Part shown: positions 20,110 through 32,223 of the stretch, in pieces
How the letters are laid out: the number at the start of each line of letters is the position of its first letter
How positions within the stretch are numbered: the first letter of the stretch is position 1
DNA from: Clostridium puniceum
GTDB lineage: Bacteria; Bacillota; Clostridia; Clostridiales; Clostridiaceae
Assembly: GCF_002006345.1 (NCBI RefSeq)
Contig: NZ_LZZM01000143.1
Span: 1-64,000, forward strand
DNA: 64,000 nt
Direction of reading: 5' to 3'
The notes under the pieces: model-generated
The model's database searches: none
Told to the model about the DNA's origin: nothing
The model's input: only the letters and a program-made list of their open reading frames with translations
Position numbers and translations under genes: made by a program

Positions 20110-21642
20110 CTATTCCCACTCAATAGTAGCTGGTGGTTTACTTGTTATGTCATAAACAATTCTATTTACTCCCTTAACTTCATTAACAATTCTTCTGCTC
20201 ACTAAATCTAATAATTCATAAGGGATTCTTGCCCATTCTGAAGTCATTGCATCACTTGAAGTTACTGCTCTTAATGCTATTGTATGACAGTATGTTCTTT
20301 CATCTCCCATAACGCCAACTGATTGTATGTTAGGTAAGCATGCAAAGTATTGCCATATAGTTTCATCAAGATTAGCATTTGCAATTTCTTCTCTAAATAT
20401 TGCATCAGCTTCTCTTACTATTTCAAGTTTTTCTTCAGTGATTTCACCTAATACTCTGATAGCAAGACCTGGTCCCGGGAAGGGTTGTCTCCACACTAAT
20501 TTATGAGGAATTCCAAGTTCTTCTCCAACAGCTCTAACTTCATCTTTAAACAGTTCTCTTAATGGCTCAATAAGTTCAAAATGCATATCTTCTGGAAGCC
20601 CACCAACATTATGGTGTGATTTTATTGTAGCTGAAGTTTTAGTTCCACTTTCTACGATATCTGGATAAATTGTTCCTTGAACTAAGTAATCAATTTGTCC
20701 AACCTTCTTAGCTTCTTCTTCAAAAACTCTTATAAATTCTTCACCAATGATTTTTCTCTTAGTTTCAGGATCTGATACACCTGCAAGTTTTCCAAGGAAT
20801 CTATCCGCAACATTAACTCTCTTAATGTTCATATCAAATTCTTTCTTGAATACTCTTTCAACAGTATCTCCTTCATCTTTTCTAAGTAAACCATGATCAA
20901 CAAATATACAAGTTAAGTTATGACCAATAGCTTTATGTACAATCATAGCTGCAACTGACGAATCAACTCCACCTGATAAAGCACACAATACTTTTTTATC
21001 TCCAACTAATTCTTTTATTTCCTTTATCTTTTCTTCTGCAAAAGAACCCATAGTCCAAGTATTGGCTAAACCACAAATCTCATGTATGAAGTTTTGCAAC
21101 ATTTTTTGACCAAATTGAGTATGTTCTACTTCTGCATGGAATTGAACTCCATAAAGTTTTTGTTCTTCATTCTCCATAGCTGCAACTGGGCAAACTTCTG
21201 TATGTGCTATTATCTTAAAACCTTTTGGTGCTTCAGATATATAATCAGTATGACTCATCCATGCAATTCCTTCAGCATCAATTCCTTCAAATAATTTAGA
21301 AGTATTGTCTAAAGTCACATTTGTTTTACCGTATTCTCTTACTGGTGCTGTTGAAACTTTTCCACCTAGTAAATGTGCCATTAATTGATCTCCGTAACAT
21401 ATTCCAAGAACAGGCACTCCTAAATTGAATATTTCTTTATCTACAGTTGGAGTATCTTCTCCATAAACACTGTTTGGTCCACCAGTAAATATTATTCCTT
21501 TAGGGTTTTTAGCTTTTATTTTTTCTATAGTATAATCATATGGAATAATCTCACAATATACACCACATTCTCTTACTCTTCTTGCTATTAATTGATTATA
21601 TTGCCCACCAAAATCAACAACTAAAACTAAATCTCTTTTCAT
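20110..21642 (-). CDS. guaA: GMP synthase (glutamine-hydrolysing)
   Basis: Converts XMP, glutamine and ATP to GMP, the last step of guanylate synthesis. The 510-residue protein has an N-terminal class I amidotransferase domain with nucleophile Cys82 in [10 protein letters not shown] and the His/Glu pair in [10 protein letters not shown], then the N-type PP-loop ATP pyrophosphatase motif [12 protein letters not shown] and the C-terminal dimerisation domain ending KPPATIEWE. Length is normal. Its own promoter (21674-21702) and terminator separate it from guaB upstream on the same strand; no guanine aptamer is seen directly before it. Confidence 0.98.
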   Translation of the reverse strand: MKRDLVLVVDFGGQYNQLIARRVRECGVYCEIIPYDYTIEKIKAKNPKGIIFTGGPNSVYGEDTPTVDKEIFNLGVPVLGICYGDQLMAHLLGGKVSTAPVREYGKTNVTLDNTSKLFEGIDAEGIAWMSHTDYISEAPKGFKIIAHTEVCPVAAMENEEQKLYGVQFHAEVEHTQFGQKMLQNFIHEICGLANTWTMGSFAEEKIKEIKELVGDKKVLCALSGGVDSSVAAMIVHKAIGHNLTCIFVDHGLLRKDEGDTVERVFKKEFDMNIKRVNVADRFLGKLAGVSDPETKRKIIGEEFIRVFEEEAKKVGQIDYLVQGTIYPDIVESGTKTSATIKSHHNVGGLPEDMHFELIEPLRELFKDEVRAVGEELGIPHKLVWRQPFPGPGLAIRVLGEITEEKLEIVREADAIFREEIANANLDETIWQYFACLPNIQSVGVMGDERTYCHTIALRAVTSSDAMTSEWARIPYELLDLVSRRIVNEVKGVNRIVYDITSKPPATIEWE

Positions 21643-21673
21643 GTTTTCCTCCTAAATCGTTCTTATATTATCT

Positions 21674-21702
21674 ATTATCAACTAAATAAAACTTTTTATC
21701 AA
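21674..21702 (-). promoter_or_regulatory. Promoter of guaA
   Basis: Minus-strand TTGATA (21697-21702), 17-base spacer, GATAAT (21674-21679), about 32 bases before the start codon. Confidence 0.65.
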
Positions 21703-21776
21703 TAAATTCAGACATTTTTCAATTGAAAATTTATGAATAATTAAAGTTTAACTAATTACTTTAAATAAATTAATTA

Positions 21777-21823
21777 ATGCACAGTTCAAATTATTAGAAA
21801 TCTTATGACTTTGAACTGTGCAT
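21777..21823 (-). terminator. Terminator of guaB
   Basis: Perfect 14-bp stem ATGCACAGTTCAAA (21777-21790) with TTTGAACTGTGCAT (21810-21823), just past the guaB stop codon. Confidence 0.88.
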
Positions 21824-21828
21824 TTTTA

Positions 21829-23316
<1,488 letters not shown>

Positions 23317-23377
23317 TTATTTCATTTTTCATTCATTATGATTTTAAAGTTGCATATTTCACACTATTTTTATGTAC

Positions 23378-23417
23378 AAAAAAAGCACATTAACCTTCTA
23401 AGTGACGTTAATATGCT
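23378..23417 (-). terminator. Riboswitch-controlled terminator upstream of guaB
   Basis: On the minus strand AGCATATTAAC pairs with GTTAATGTGCT (11 bp, one G-U; 23384-23394 with 23407-23417), followed by seven Ts. It lies between the aptamer and guaB and is the expression platform. Confidence 0.88.
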
Positions 23418-23450
23418 AATAAAAATATAAATTTAGCGTATACTAATATC

Positions 23451-23515
23451 ACTCATAGTCGGAAATTTACGGCTTCCGGTAGATACTCCTTGCCATATTC
23501 AAGGTATATACAAGT
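23451..23515 (-). ncRNA. Guanine riboswitch (purine aptamer) before guaB
   Basis: The minus strand shows all purine-aptamer elements in order: P1 ACTTGTA paired with TATGAGT, P2 CCTTG/CAAGG closing loop AATATGG, core GTATCTACC, P3 CGGAA/TTCCG closing loop CCGTAAA, then GACTATG. The C in GACTAT is the base that pairs the ligand; C selects guanine/hypoxanthine, U would select adenine. With the terminator at 23378-23417 it is an OFF switch for guaB. The class is well established; specificity is read from this one base. Confidence 0.95.
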
Positions 23516-23546
23516 TTTTAAATGTGCTATGTTTTGAATTAAAACT

Positions 23547-23575
23547 ATTATAATGTATGTATAATCTAAAGTCAA
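23547..23575 (-). promoter_or_regulatory. Promoter of the guaB leader
   Basis: Minus-strand TTGACT (23570-23575), 17-base spacer, TATAAT (23547-23552). Transcription would start about 25 bases before the aptamer. Confidence 0.82.
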
Positions 23576-23682
23576 TAAATTTGAATTTAAAATTGCAAAT
23601 TGAATTTTATATTATGATTTCAATTTGATTTACTTTCATCATTTTCTATTGCATAGTTTTATCCCTACTTTATTTCATCTAA

Positions 23683-24147
23683 TCATTTCTTATTATCTAT
23701 AGTTATTGTTGATGGATTTAAAATATCTGTATCTTTTAAAAAATCAAATTCTGCACCATTTATTATTTCATAACAATTTTTTATACTTGTGCTTTTAATA
23801 TTCAAATTATCTAATTTAACTCCATCTAAATATTTGCCCACACCTTTATTACTTATCGCATCAGTTACAATCATATTTTCATTCAAAGAAGATTCATGCT
23901 TCAGATCATAAGATTCAACTGCCATTATAACTTTTCTTGATTGATCAACCACCTTGACTTTTTTAGCTTCTTTTATATATCCATTTACATTAGGTAAAAT
24001 TACAGCAGCTAGAATTCCTATGATTGCTATTACTGCTATTATCTCAATCAAAGTAAAGCCTCTTTTTCTGTTATTCAAAGTACTTTTACTACAAATAGTT
24101 CTAATTCTGATAATTTTACTTTCGATTTTAATACTGAAATAACGCAT
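23683..24147 (-). CDS. Type IV prepilin / pseudopilin-like protein
   Basis: A 154-residue prepilin: a 30-residue basic leader ends in KRG, then the class III signal FTLIEIIAVIAIIGILAAVILP with cleavage expected between Gly30 and Phe31 and Glu at position +5. The long hydrophobic helix is followed by a small variable globular domain. The ATG at 24147 is supported by AAGGAGATG nine bases upstream; the leader is longer than usual, but an internal TTG nearer the cleavage site lacks a ribosome site. No pilin peptidase, ATPase or other pilus gene is near, so it is an orphan subunit whose machinery lies elsewhere. Confidence 0.85.
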   Translation of the reverse strand: MRYFSIKIESKIIRIRTICSKSTLNNRKRGFTLIEIIAVIAIIGILAAVILPNVNGYIKEAKKVKVVDQSRKVIMAVESYDLKHESSLNENMIVTDAISNKGVGKYLDGVKLDNLNIKSTSIKNCYEIINGAEFDFLKDTDILNPSTITIDNKK

Positions 24148-24260
24148 AACTTATCATCTCCTTCACATCTTTTTATTATCTAAATTATTCCTATCTTATG
24201 ATTTCTTATACATATTTAACAGATATAATTTATGATAAATTTCAAGAAAAAATGAAAAAC

Positions 24261-24291
24261 AAAAAAGAAAGCACTTATAACAAATGCTTTC
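24261..24291 (-). terminator. Terminator of the groES-groEL operon
   Basis: GAAAGCA (24267-24273) pairs with TGCTTTC (24285-24291); six Ts follow on the minus strand. Confidence 0.88.
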
Positions 24292-24339
24292 CCTAATATC
24301 AAATTAATTATTAACAAATATTTTTTAAACTTATTTATC

Positions 24340-25965
<1,626 letters not shown>

Positions 25966-26059
25966 TTATATAACACTCTCCTTCTTATACATTCTTAATT
26001 ATTTTTCTAATTTTTATTCTACATTTAATAATAATATTTCATTATATAAATTAAATTTA

Positions 26060-26344
26060 TTATTCAACTATAGCTAATATATCTTCTTGTTTTAAAATAG
26101 TATATTCTTCACCATCTACTTTTACTTCTGTGCCAGCATATTTAGAGTATAAAACCTTATCTCCAATTTTAACTTCCATAGCTATTCTATTGCCATCTAC
26201 AATAGCTCCAGGTCCTACTGCTACCACTTCCGCTTCTTGTGGTCTTTCCTTTGCAGTACCAGTTAAGACTATTCCACTTTTAGTCTTTTCTTCTGCCTCT
26301 AATTTTTTAATTACTACTCTTTCACCAAGTGGTTTAATGTTCAT
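26060..26344 (-). CDS. groES: Co-chaperonin GroES (Hsp10)
   Basis: Caps the GroEL ring. The 94-residue protein has the N-terminal signature [19 protein letters not shown], the mobile loop with [11 protein letters not shown], and [22 protein letters not shown] near the end. AAGGAGGG precedes the ATG. First gene of groES-groEL; a consensus promoter and CIRCE lie 53-115 bases upstream. Confidence 0.98.
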   Translation of the reverse strand: MNIKPLGERVVIKKLEAEEKTKSGIVLTGTAKERPQEAEVVAVGPGAIVDGNRIAMEVKIGDKVLYSKYAGTEVKVDGEEYTILKQEDILAIVE

Positions 26345-26396
26345 GAAAAACCCTCCTTAAAATATATATATAGTTTTTTTGTGTTTAATTCTTCTG

Positions 26397-26423
26397 TTAG
26401 CACTCATTAATGTCGAGTGCTAA
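26397..26423. promoter_or_regulatory. CIRCE operator (HrcA site)
   Basis: Perfect consensus TTAGCACTC-N9-GAGTGCTAA, 53 bases before groES and just downstream of the -10 box. HrcA binds this dyad and represses groESL until heat shock; hrcA itself is not in the window. Confidence 0.98.
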
Positions 26424-26430
26424 CATAAAT

Positions 26431-26459
26431 ATAATATCCTTTATAACCATTTAATTCAA
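26431..26459 (-). promoter_or_regulatory. Promoter of groES-groEL
   Basis: Minus-strand TTGAAT (26454-26459), 17-base spacer, TATTAT (26431-26436); the transcript start falls at the edge of CIRCE. Confidence 0.8.
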
Positions 26460-26638
26460 ACATTACTTCTAATATTATATCCCTTTATTCAGCGAATATT
26501 ACTATTTATATTAAATTATATTCGATTTGCTTAAATTTTCTTCATTTTATGCGATATTACATATATTTTTTATTCACTTCCTGTGAGATGGCTTTATATT
26601 TAGCATACGTAAAGACTTATATAAAAAATTTTATAAAA

Positions 26639-26673
26639 AACTTCAATCAAGCAAATTAATGTTGATTGAAGTT
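26639..26673. terminator. Bidirectional terminator after the hydrogenase
   Basis: Perfect 12-bp stem AACTTCAATCAA (26639-26650) with TTGATTGAAGTT (26662-26673), flanked by A-rich sequence on the left and T-rich on the right. Confidence 0.88.
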
Positions 26674-26709
26674 TTTTATTTCTAGCTTTAAAAATTATAT
26701 TTTTTAATA

Positions 26710-28197
26710 TTATCTTTCTAGATTTATACCGTGGTATTCTTCTAATACCTTATTAGATAAAACACTCTTAATTGTTGATTGTTGATTTATTTTTGTAAAT
26801 GGTGCTTTAGCCTTCATTACAGATACAATTTTAGCAGCACCATTGATGCAGCCACCTTCACACATCATACCTTCAATAAAATTTCCATCTAATTTACCGG
26901 CTTTAGCCATAATCATAGTTTTCTTAATTTCTGCTCCACCAGAAACTTTAACTGGCTTAAAGTCTATATTAACACCTTTTTCTTGAACATAGTTTTCTAT
27001 AGCAGCAGTTAATCCTCCACCCAAAGCAAAGTTTCTACCAAATATTGAAGCTTGATTAACTACAATATCTTCACAAGCTGCCGGATCTACTTCAAATGCA
27101 TCAAATAAAGCTAATAATTCTTCAAATGTTAATGCATAATCAACAGAATCTTTTATTGAATCTATTAGTATCTCGTTTTTCTTAGCAGTACAAGGCCCTA
27201 TAAACACTACCTTTGCATTCTTATCCTTTGCTTTTATATATCTACCTGTCGCCACCATTGGTGAAACAGTTCCTGAAATTTTATCTGCTTGATCTGGCAT
27301 CATTTTTTCAATATAACTTAAGAATCCTGGGCAGCATGAATTAGTCATGTAGCTATTTCCATTTTCCATTCTTTCCACAAATTCATTACTTTCATGCACA
27401 GTAACAGCATCTGCTCCGCAAGCTACTTCTACCATATCTTTAAAACCTAATGCTTTAATTGCATTTTTAACTTGTCCATAAGTTATCTTTGGCCCAAATT
27501 CTCCAGTTATAGCTGGTGCAACTATAGCATAAATATTTTCTCTGTCTGTTAATCTATTAACAACCTTAACCAACGAACTTTTATCTTCTATAGCTCCAAA
27601 CGGACATGCTGACATACAAGCTCCACAATTTACGCACTTATCTTCTGTAATTTCAGCACTTAAATCTTCTGAATTATAACTTAACGCTCCTGTTGGACAT
27701 GATCTTTTGCAAGGTCTCATATCTTCTGCAATAGCATTATAAGGACACGCTCTATTACACATTCCACATTCTTTACATTTATCCGGATCAATATAAGCTC
27801 TTCCTGCAACATATGTGATAGCACCAAAATTACATACACTTTGACATTTATGAGCTATACAGTTTCTACAAGCATCAGTAACTTGGAATTTCTTTGTTGA
27901 GCATCTATCACATGCTGCTTTTATAACATATAGTATTTGTTTTTCTTCATCTATATCAATTAATTCTTGTGAATCCTTGCCATTAGCCATGTATCCTGCT
28001 GCAAGTTTTGCTCTTTCTAAGACTACTTCTCTTTCGTGTTCAACAGTATCTCTATAATTTGCAACTTCTCCCTTAATCATAGCATAAGGAATTTTTTCTA
28101 ATTCTTCTTTACTAATCTTATTCTCCTTTGCTAGTACCACAACTCTAGTAAGAACCTCATGTTTTAACCTTAAAAGTTGATTATCCAATTGAAACAT
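26710..28197 (-). CDS. Monomeric [FeFe] hydrogenase with 2[4Fe-4S] module
   Basis: Reduces protons to H2 with ferredoxin-type electrons. The 495-residue protein has a Cys-rich N-terminal part (Cys96, 99, 110, 113, 118, 122), two ferredoxin CxxCxxCxxxCP motifs (Cys141-151 and 188-198; a further CxxxCP at 163-167), then the H-cluster domain: L1 TNSCCPGF (Cys288/289), L2 GPCTAKKNE (Cys336), L3 EGMMCEGGC (Cys446/450). All four H-cluster cysteines and the preceding proton-transfer-type Cys288 are kept, but L1 is not the classic TSCCPxW and L3 ends INGAA; this resembles group B (CpIII-like) enzymes. The ATG at 28197 is chosen over one 45 bases upstream because GGGAG lies ten bases before it. A Rex-type operator precedes it. 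Confidence 0.88.
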   Translation of the reverse strand: MFQLDNQLLRLKHEVLTRVVVLAKENKISKEELEKIPYAMIKGEVANYRDTVEHEREVVLERAKLAAGYMANGKDSQELIDIDEEKQILYVIKAACDRCSTKKFQVTDACRNCIAHKCQSVCNFGAITYVAGRAYIDPDKCKECGMCNRACPYNAIAEDMRPCKRSCPTGALSYNSEDLSAEITEDKCVNCGACMSACPFGAIEDKSSLVKVVNRLTDRENIYAIVAPAITGEFGPKITYGQVKNAIKALGFKDMVEVACGADAVTVHESNEFVERMENGNSYMTNSCCPGFLSYIEKMMPDQADKISGTVSPMVATGRYIKAKDKNAKVVFIGPCTAKKNEILIDSIKDSVDYALTFEELLALFDAFEVDPAACEDIVVNQASIFGRNFALGGGLTAAIENYVQEKGVNIDFKPVKVSGGAEIKKTMIMAKAGKLDGNFIEGMMCEGGCINGAAKIVSVMKAKAPFTKINQQSTIKSVLSNKVLEEYHGINLER

Positions 28198-28248
28198 TAT
28201 ACACACTCTCCCATGAATAAATTTTATCTTAATTTTTCTCACGAGATA

Positions 28249-28277
28249 ATTATAGCATATTATTGTTAAAAATATAA
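28249..28277 (-). promoter_or_regulatory. Probable promoter of the hydrogenase
   Basis: Minus-strand TATAAT (28249-28254) with a 17-base spacer to a poor -35 (28272-28277) that lies inside the Rex-type dyad; occupation of the dyad would block it. Confidence 0.55.
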
Positions 28278-28280
28278 CAA
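28263..28280. promoter_or_regulatory. Rex-type operator before the hydrogenase
   Basis: TTGTTAAAAATATAACAA is a near-perfect match to the clostridial Rex consensus TTGTTAA-N4-TTAACAA, with one departure (ATAACAA in the right arm). It overlaps the -35 region about 66 bases before the start codon. Confidence 0.82.
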
Positions 28281-28384
28281 ATATTATGTAGTTCTAATTT
28301 TCTGAATTTTCCCAAATTAAATTCTGTTTTACAATTCGATAATTCAACTATTCTCACATATGATTAATAACTCTAAATAAATTA

Positions 28385-29308
28385 TTAATCGATTTTTATT
28401 TTATTTTCACGCGCATAATAGAAAAGATATTGCTGTGCAAATCCGGCTAAATTCCCCAATTTATTTCTTGCAAAAATTCTAATTTTATTTAATGACGAAT
28501 CTTCTGCTCCATAAAAATGAATCATTGCACGTTTAACCCATACATCTACTGGAAATGCTGAAGTCTTTTCCATTGAAAATAACATGATACAGTCTGCAAC
28601 TTTTGCTCCAACACCTTTAAACTCCTGTAATGCATTATGGCAGTCGTCATCACTTAAATTTTTTATGTAATCTAAATTGTATTTTAAGGATAAATTATCT
28701 TCACACATCTTTGAATTTTCCTTTGTAGAATTATATACATTCTTTATTGTATCTATTATATATTTACTTCTAAAAGATGCTCCTGTTTCTTGTATCTCTT
28801 CTAATGTAGCATCTTTTATTTCTAATATATTGGGAAAAGTATAATATGTATTACCTTTGTATTGGACTTCTTTCCCCCATTTTTCTGAAATTTTGTTTAC
28901 AGTCTTTTTTATTGATGGAATGTTATTTCTTGCTGAAATAATAAAGCTTATTAACATTTCAAATGGATCTTGATTTAAAACTCGAACTCCATATCCAAAT
29001 TCAATACTTTCTCTAAGCAAACTATCCTTTGATAGTTCCGTTTTTATTTTTGAATAATCTCTATCTAAATCAAGATATTTTAACCATATATTTCTTACCT
29101 CTTCTTCTGTAGAATTATATATTAATACATTATTGCCATTTTCCTTAAGTTCTATAATTTTTCCAAACGCAATTACAATGAAATCACCATCTGAAATTTC
29201 TTCGAACCTAAAAATTTGACCACATTCAAATATATGCTTTAATTTTAAATTTTTAACTTCTTCTATTATTACATAGTCATCATGAGACTTTATAGATTTA
29301 TAATCCAT
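28385..29308 (-). CDS. ogg: 8-oxoguanine DNA glycosylase/AP lyase (OGG1 type)
   Basis: Excises 8-oxoguanine opposite cytosine and nicks the abasic site. The 307-residue product has the N-terminal OGG_N domain (CGQIFRFEEI near 29-38), a helix-hairpin-helix FKGVGAKVADC with catalytic Lys236 and FPVDVWVKR with Asp255, the two residues that define OGG enzymes. The ATG at 29308 follows GGGGAAG; an ATG 21 bases upstream has no ribosome site. It stands alone between the hydrogenase and a decayed region. A bacterial OGG1-type enzyme replacing or accompanying Fpg is common in clostridia. Confidence 0.9.
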   Translation of the reverse strand: MDYKSIKSHDDYVIIEEVKNLKLKHIFECGQIFRFEEISDGDFIVIAFGKIIELKENGNNVLIYNSTEEEVRNIWLKYLDLDRDYSKIKTELSKDSLLRESIEFGYGVRVLNQDPFEMLISFIISARNNIPSIKKTVNKISEKWGKEVQYKGNTYYTFPNILEIKDATLEEIQETGASFRSKYIIDTIKNVYNSTKENSKMCEDNLSLKYNLDYIKNLSDDDCHNALQEFKGVGAKVADCIMLFSMEKTSAFPVDVWVKRAMIHFYGAEDSSLNKIRIFARNKLGNLAGFAQQYLFYYARENKIKID

Positions 29309-29649
29309 TTTCCACTTCCCCTTTAACATAAATATAGAACTAGACTTTCATATGAAAATATATTTTTATATTAACCATTTTATATTTAAGTTGCAATAAT
29401 AAACTGTATATGTTCATTTACTATGCAATATTTTAATACAACAAATTAGTCATATTTTAATAGTTAATACAAAAAACATTTTTTCTTTAATGATAATCTC
29501 TTCTAAAATATCTGTGCCTGTTTCTATTATTAGTGTGCACTTTTTTACATTTACATATTCCCTTTTTAAATCAACACATTTAATATACCCAAATTTTTTA
29601 ACTTAGTAATAAATTATTTTGTTATTTCTTTCACTTTGAAGCTTTTATA

Positions 29650-29838
29650 CTATCTTACTTCAGTAAACATTATTCTAATTACTCCAATAAAATCTGTTAT
29701 TACTCCACTGAAATCACCAATTACCATCCACCACTAAAGCCTGATTTAATCTTTAATGTTTCTTTTGATAAATTTAAATCGTATTCTTCTGTGCAATATT
29801 TTTTAGCTGTTTCTTTTAATATGAAAGTTTCACCTATT
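29650..29838 (-). pseudogene. Frameshifted remnant of a C_GCAxxG_C_C family protein
   Basis: One frame reads ETAKKYCTEEYDLNLSKETL then IKSGFSGGW and a stop; shifting frame at the GGW codons continues MVIGDFSGVITDFIGVIRIM then FTEVR and a TAG at 29650. Together they follow the C_GCAxxG_C_C family pattern (...LNLSKETLKLASGFGGGM...CGAITGAIMVLG...), a putative redox-active Cys family. The N-terminal third is missing, the Cys expected before G-A/V-I-T is Ser, and there is no start codon. Clearly decayed. Confidence 0.6.
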
Positions 29839-29937
29839 AAAAATAATTATCTTTTAATATATTATATCACTTAACTATAAATCATCAATAATTAGTTTGA
29901 TAATTTCTAATCTAACAAAAAGCTTTCTAAACTTAAT

Positions 29938-29970
29938 AAAAGGTTTCAGAATTATTCCTCTGAAACCTTT
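29938..29970 (-). terminator. Terminator of the alcohol dehydrogenase gene
   Basis: AAAGGTTTCAGA (29938/29939-29950) pairs with TCTGAAACCTTT (29959-29970), 23 bases past the stop codon. Confidence 0.85.
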
Positions 29971-29992
29971 TATCTTATATTTGTATTAGGGA

Positions 29993-31159
29993 TTAAAAAT
30001 CGACTTTATTTCCATAATATATACATTCAAATAGCTTTTTCATTTCATCTTTGCTTAATTGTCTTGGATTTGATCCTGTACAGGCGTCTGCAATTGATCT
30101 TTCTGAAATCATATCGACTTTTAAATTAAATTCTGTTTCATCAATGCCATATTCTTTTAAAGTATTTGGAATTGACATTTTCTTATTAAGTTCTTTTATT
30201 GAACTTGTTAATGAATCAACTAATTCATCATCTGTTGTTCCACTTAATCCAAGTCTCTTAGCTATCTTCACATATCTATCTAATGCAGTTTTCTTATTAA
30301 AATCAATTATATATGGTAGATATATAGCGTTTGCACATCCATGAGGTATATGGAATACTGCACCTGTCTTATGAGCCATACTATGAGTTATTCCAAGTAA
30401 TGCATTTGAAAATGCCATACCTGCTAAACATTGAGAATAATGCATTTGTTCTCTAGCATCATTATCTCCTTCATAAGATTTAATTAAAAACTCATAAATC
30501 ATTTCAATAGATTGTAATGCTAATGGATCTGTGAATGGTGAATGTAATGTTGCTACATAAGCTTCAATTGCATGAGTTAAAGCATCCATACCTGTATGAG
30601 CTGTTAATGTAGGTGGCATTGTTTCAGCCAATTCTGAGTCTACTATAGCTATATCTGGAGTTATATTAAAATCAGCTAAAGGATATTTTATTTCTGTCTT
30701 ATAATCTGTAATTACAGAAAATGCTGTTACCTCTGTAGCTGTACCACTTGTTGATGGAATTGCTATAAATTTAGCCTTCTGTCTAAGTTCCGGTAAACCA
30801 AAAGGAACTACAGCTTTTTCAAATGTAAATTCTGGATATTCGTAGAATATCCACATTGCTTTTGCTGCATCTATTGGTGATCCTCCACCCATAGAAATGA
30901 TCCAATCAGGGTTAAATTCTCTCATTAATTCAGCACCTTTAAATACTGTTTCAACTGATGGATCTGGTTCTACACCTTCGATTAATTTAACTTCTATACT
31001 AGCTTCTTTTAGATATTCTAAGGCTTTATCAACAAAACCAAATTTTTTCATTGAGCCCCCACCAAGTACTAACACTGCTTTTTTTCCTTTAAGCATCTTT
31101 AACTGCTCTAGTGATCCTTTTCCATAATAAATGTCTCTTGGTAATGTAAATCTCATCAT
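29993..31159 (-). CDS. Iron-containing alcohol dehydrogenase (butanol dehydrogenase-like)
   Basis: NAD(P)H-dependent reduction of an aldehyde to an alcohol. The 388-residue protein is a type III dehydrogenase: GGGSPIDAAK nucleotide loop (91-100), the metal site from MDALTHAIEA (Asp192, His196) and THSMAHKTGAVFHIPHGCA (His263, His273). The chosen start is the first of two consecutive ATGs (31159 or 31156) behind AAGGAGGG; an in-frame ATG at 31225 has no ribosome site. It lies downstream of, but separately terminated from, the butyryl-CoA operon, which makes butyraldehyde or a similar C4 aldehyde a plausible substrate (inference). Confidence 0.9.
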   Translation of the reverse strand: MMRFTLPRDIYYGKGSLEQLKMLKGKKAVLVLGGGSMKKFGFVDKALEYLKEASIEVKLIEGVEPDPSVETVFKGAELMREFNPDWIISMGGGSPIDAAKAMWIFYEYPEFTFEKAVVPFGLPELRQKAKFIAIPSTSGTATEVTAFSVITDYKTEIKYPLADFNITPDIAIVDSELAETMPPTLTAHTGMDALTHAIEAYVATLHSPFTDPLALQSIEMIYEFLIKSYEGDNDAREQMHYSQCLAGMAFSNALLGITHSMAHKTGAVFHIPHGCANAIYLPYIIDFNKKTALDRYVKIAKRLGLSGTTDDELVDSLTSSIKELNKKMSIPNTLKEYGIDETEFNLKVDMISERSIADACTGSNPRQLSKDEMKKLFECIYYGNKVDF

Positions 31160-31295
31160 AATTTTAATAACCCTCCTTAAAATTTTTACTCTTCTCATAG
31201 AAATATGGGTATTTATTCTTATCATTCCTATATTAGATATATTTCTATATTAATCCTTAAACTCCTTTATAATTTTAAATAATTTCAATAAAAAA

Positions 31296-31326
31296 AATTC
31301 TCAAAAGCAAATTTCTTTTGAGAATT
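31296..31326. terminator. Terminator of the butyryl-CoA operon
   Basis: Perfect 12-bp stem AATTCTCAAAAG (31296-31307) with CTTTTGAGAATT (31315-31326). A-runs on the left and T-runs on the right make it bidirectional; it lies 16 bases past the hbd stop. Confidence 0.93.
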
Positions 31327-31341
31327 TTTTAAATCTATATA

Positions 31342-32190
31342 TTATTTAGAATAATCATAGAATCCTTTTCCAGTCTTTCTTCCAAGCCATCCAGCTCTAA
31401 CATATTTTCTTAATATGCTGCTAGCTCTATACTTATTGTCTCCTGTTTCAGTGAATAAAACATCCATAATAGCTAAACATACGTCTAATCCAATAAGATC
31501 CCCTAAAGCTAAAGGTCCCATTGGGTGATTAGCACCATATTTCATAGCTGTATCAATATCTTCTACTGACGCAATTCCTTCTTGTAATATGAATGAAGCT
31601 TCATTGATCATTGGGATTAAAATTCTGTTTACAACAAATCCTGGAGCTTCTGCAACTTCTACTGGTTCTTTTCCTATTTCAACTGATAATTCCTTAACAG
31701 CATCAAAAGTTTCTTGAGAAGTGGCTATTCCTTTTATAATTTCAACAAGTTTCATTACTGGAGCTGGATTAAAGAAATGCATTCCTATAACCTTATCTGC
31801 TCTCTTTGTTGCTGAAGCAACTTCAGTAATTGATAAAGATGAAGTGTTTGAAGCTAAAATTGTTTCAGCTTTACAAATTCCATCTAATTCAGCAAAGATT
31901 TCTTTCTTGATTTTCATGTTTTCGATTGCAGCTTCAACTACTAAATCACAATCAGCAGCTAAGTTCATATCAGTTGTTCCTGAAATTCTTGAAAGTATAG
32001 ATTCTTTATCTTCTTCAGTCATTTTTCCTTTAGCAACTTGCTTTTCTAATCCCTTAGTGATTCCAGCTATTCCTCTATCAACAAATTCTTCTTTAATATC
32101 TCTAACGATTACTTCACAACCTTTTTGAGCGAATGCTTGAACAATACCAGCACCCATAGTTCCTGCTCCAAGTACAAAAATCTTTTTCAT
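31342..32190 (-). CDS. hbd: 3-hydroxybutyryl-CoA dehydrogenase
   Basis: Reduces acetoacetyl-CoA to 3-hydroxybutyryl-CoA. The 282-residue protein has the N-terminal Rossmann [14 protein letters not shown], catalytic His in [27 protein letters not shown] and a C-terminal helical domain ending [13 protein letters not shown]. Last gene of crt-bcd-etfB-etfA-hbd; 153 bases and a stem-loop separate it from etfA, more than elsewhere in the operon. AGGAGGA precedes the start. Confidence 0.98.
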   Translation of the reverse strand: MKKIFVLGAGTMGAGIVQAFAQKGCEVIVRDIKEEFVDRGIAGITKGLEKQVAKGKMTEEDKESILSRISGTTDMNLAADCDLVVEAAIENMKIKKEIFAELDGICKAETILASNTSSLSITEVASATKRADKVIGMHFFNPAPVMKLVEIIKGIATSQETFDAVKELSVEIGKEPVEVAEAPGFVVNRILIPMINEASFILQEGIASVEDIDTAMKYGANHPMGPLALGDLIGLDVCLAIMDVLFTETGDNKYRASSILRKYVRAGWLGRKTGKGFYDYSK

Positions 32191-32223
32191 GGATAAATCC
32201 TCCTCAAATTTTTTATTATAGAT

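Larger units (their letters stand above)
29309..29992. other. Intergenic region with gene debris
   Basis: Holds the frameshifted C_GCAxxG_C_C-type remnant (29650-29838), the terminator of the alcohol dehydrogenase (29938-29970) and, around 29460-29610 on the minus strand, a start-less open frame of about 50 codons (ILEEIIIKEK near its end) that I cannot assign. Otherwise AT-rich. Confidence 0.55.

Noticed and set aside
29460-29610. Start-less minus-strand frame of about 50 codons
   Set aside because: No start, ribosome site or recognisable family pattern; mentioned only as possible debris.
31160-31341. Search for a third Rex operator before the alcohol dehydrogenase
   Set aside because: No TTGTTAA-N4-TTAACAA-like dyad is present in this spacer.
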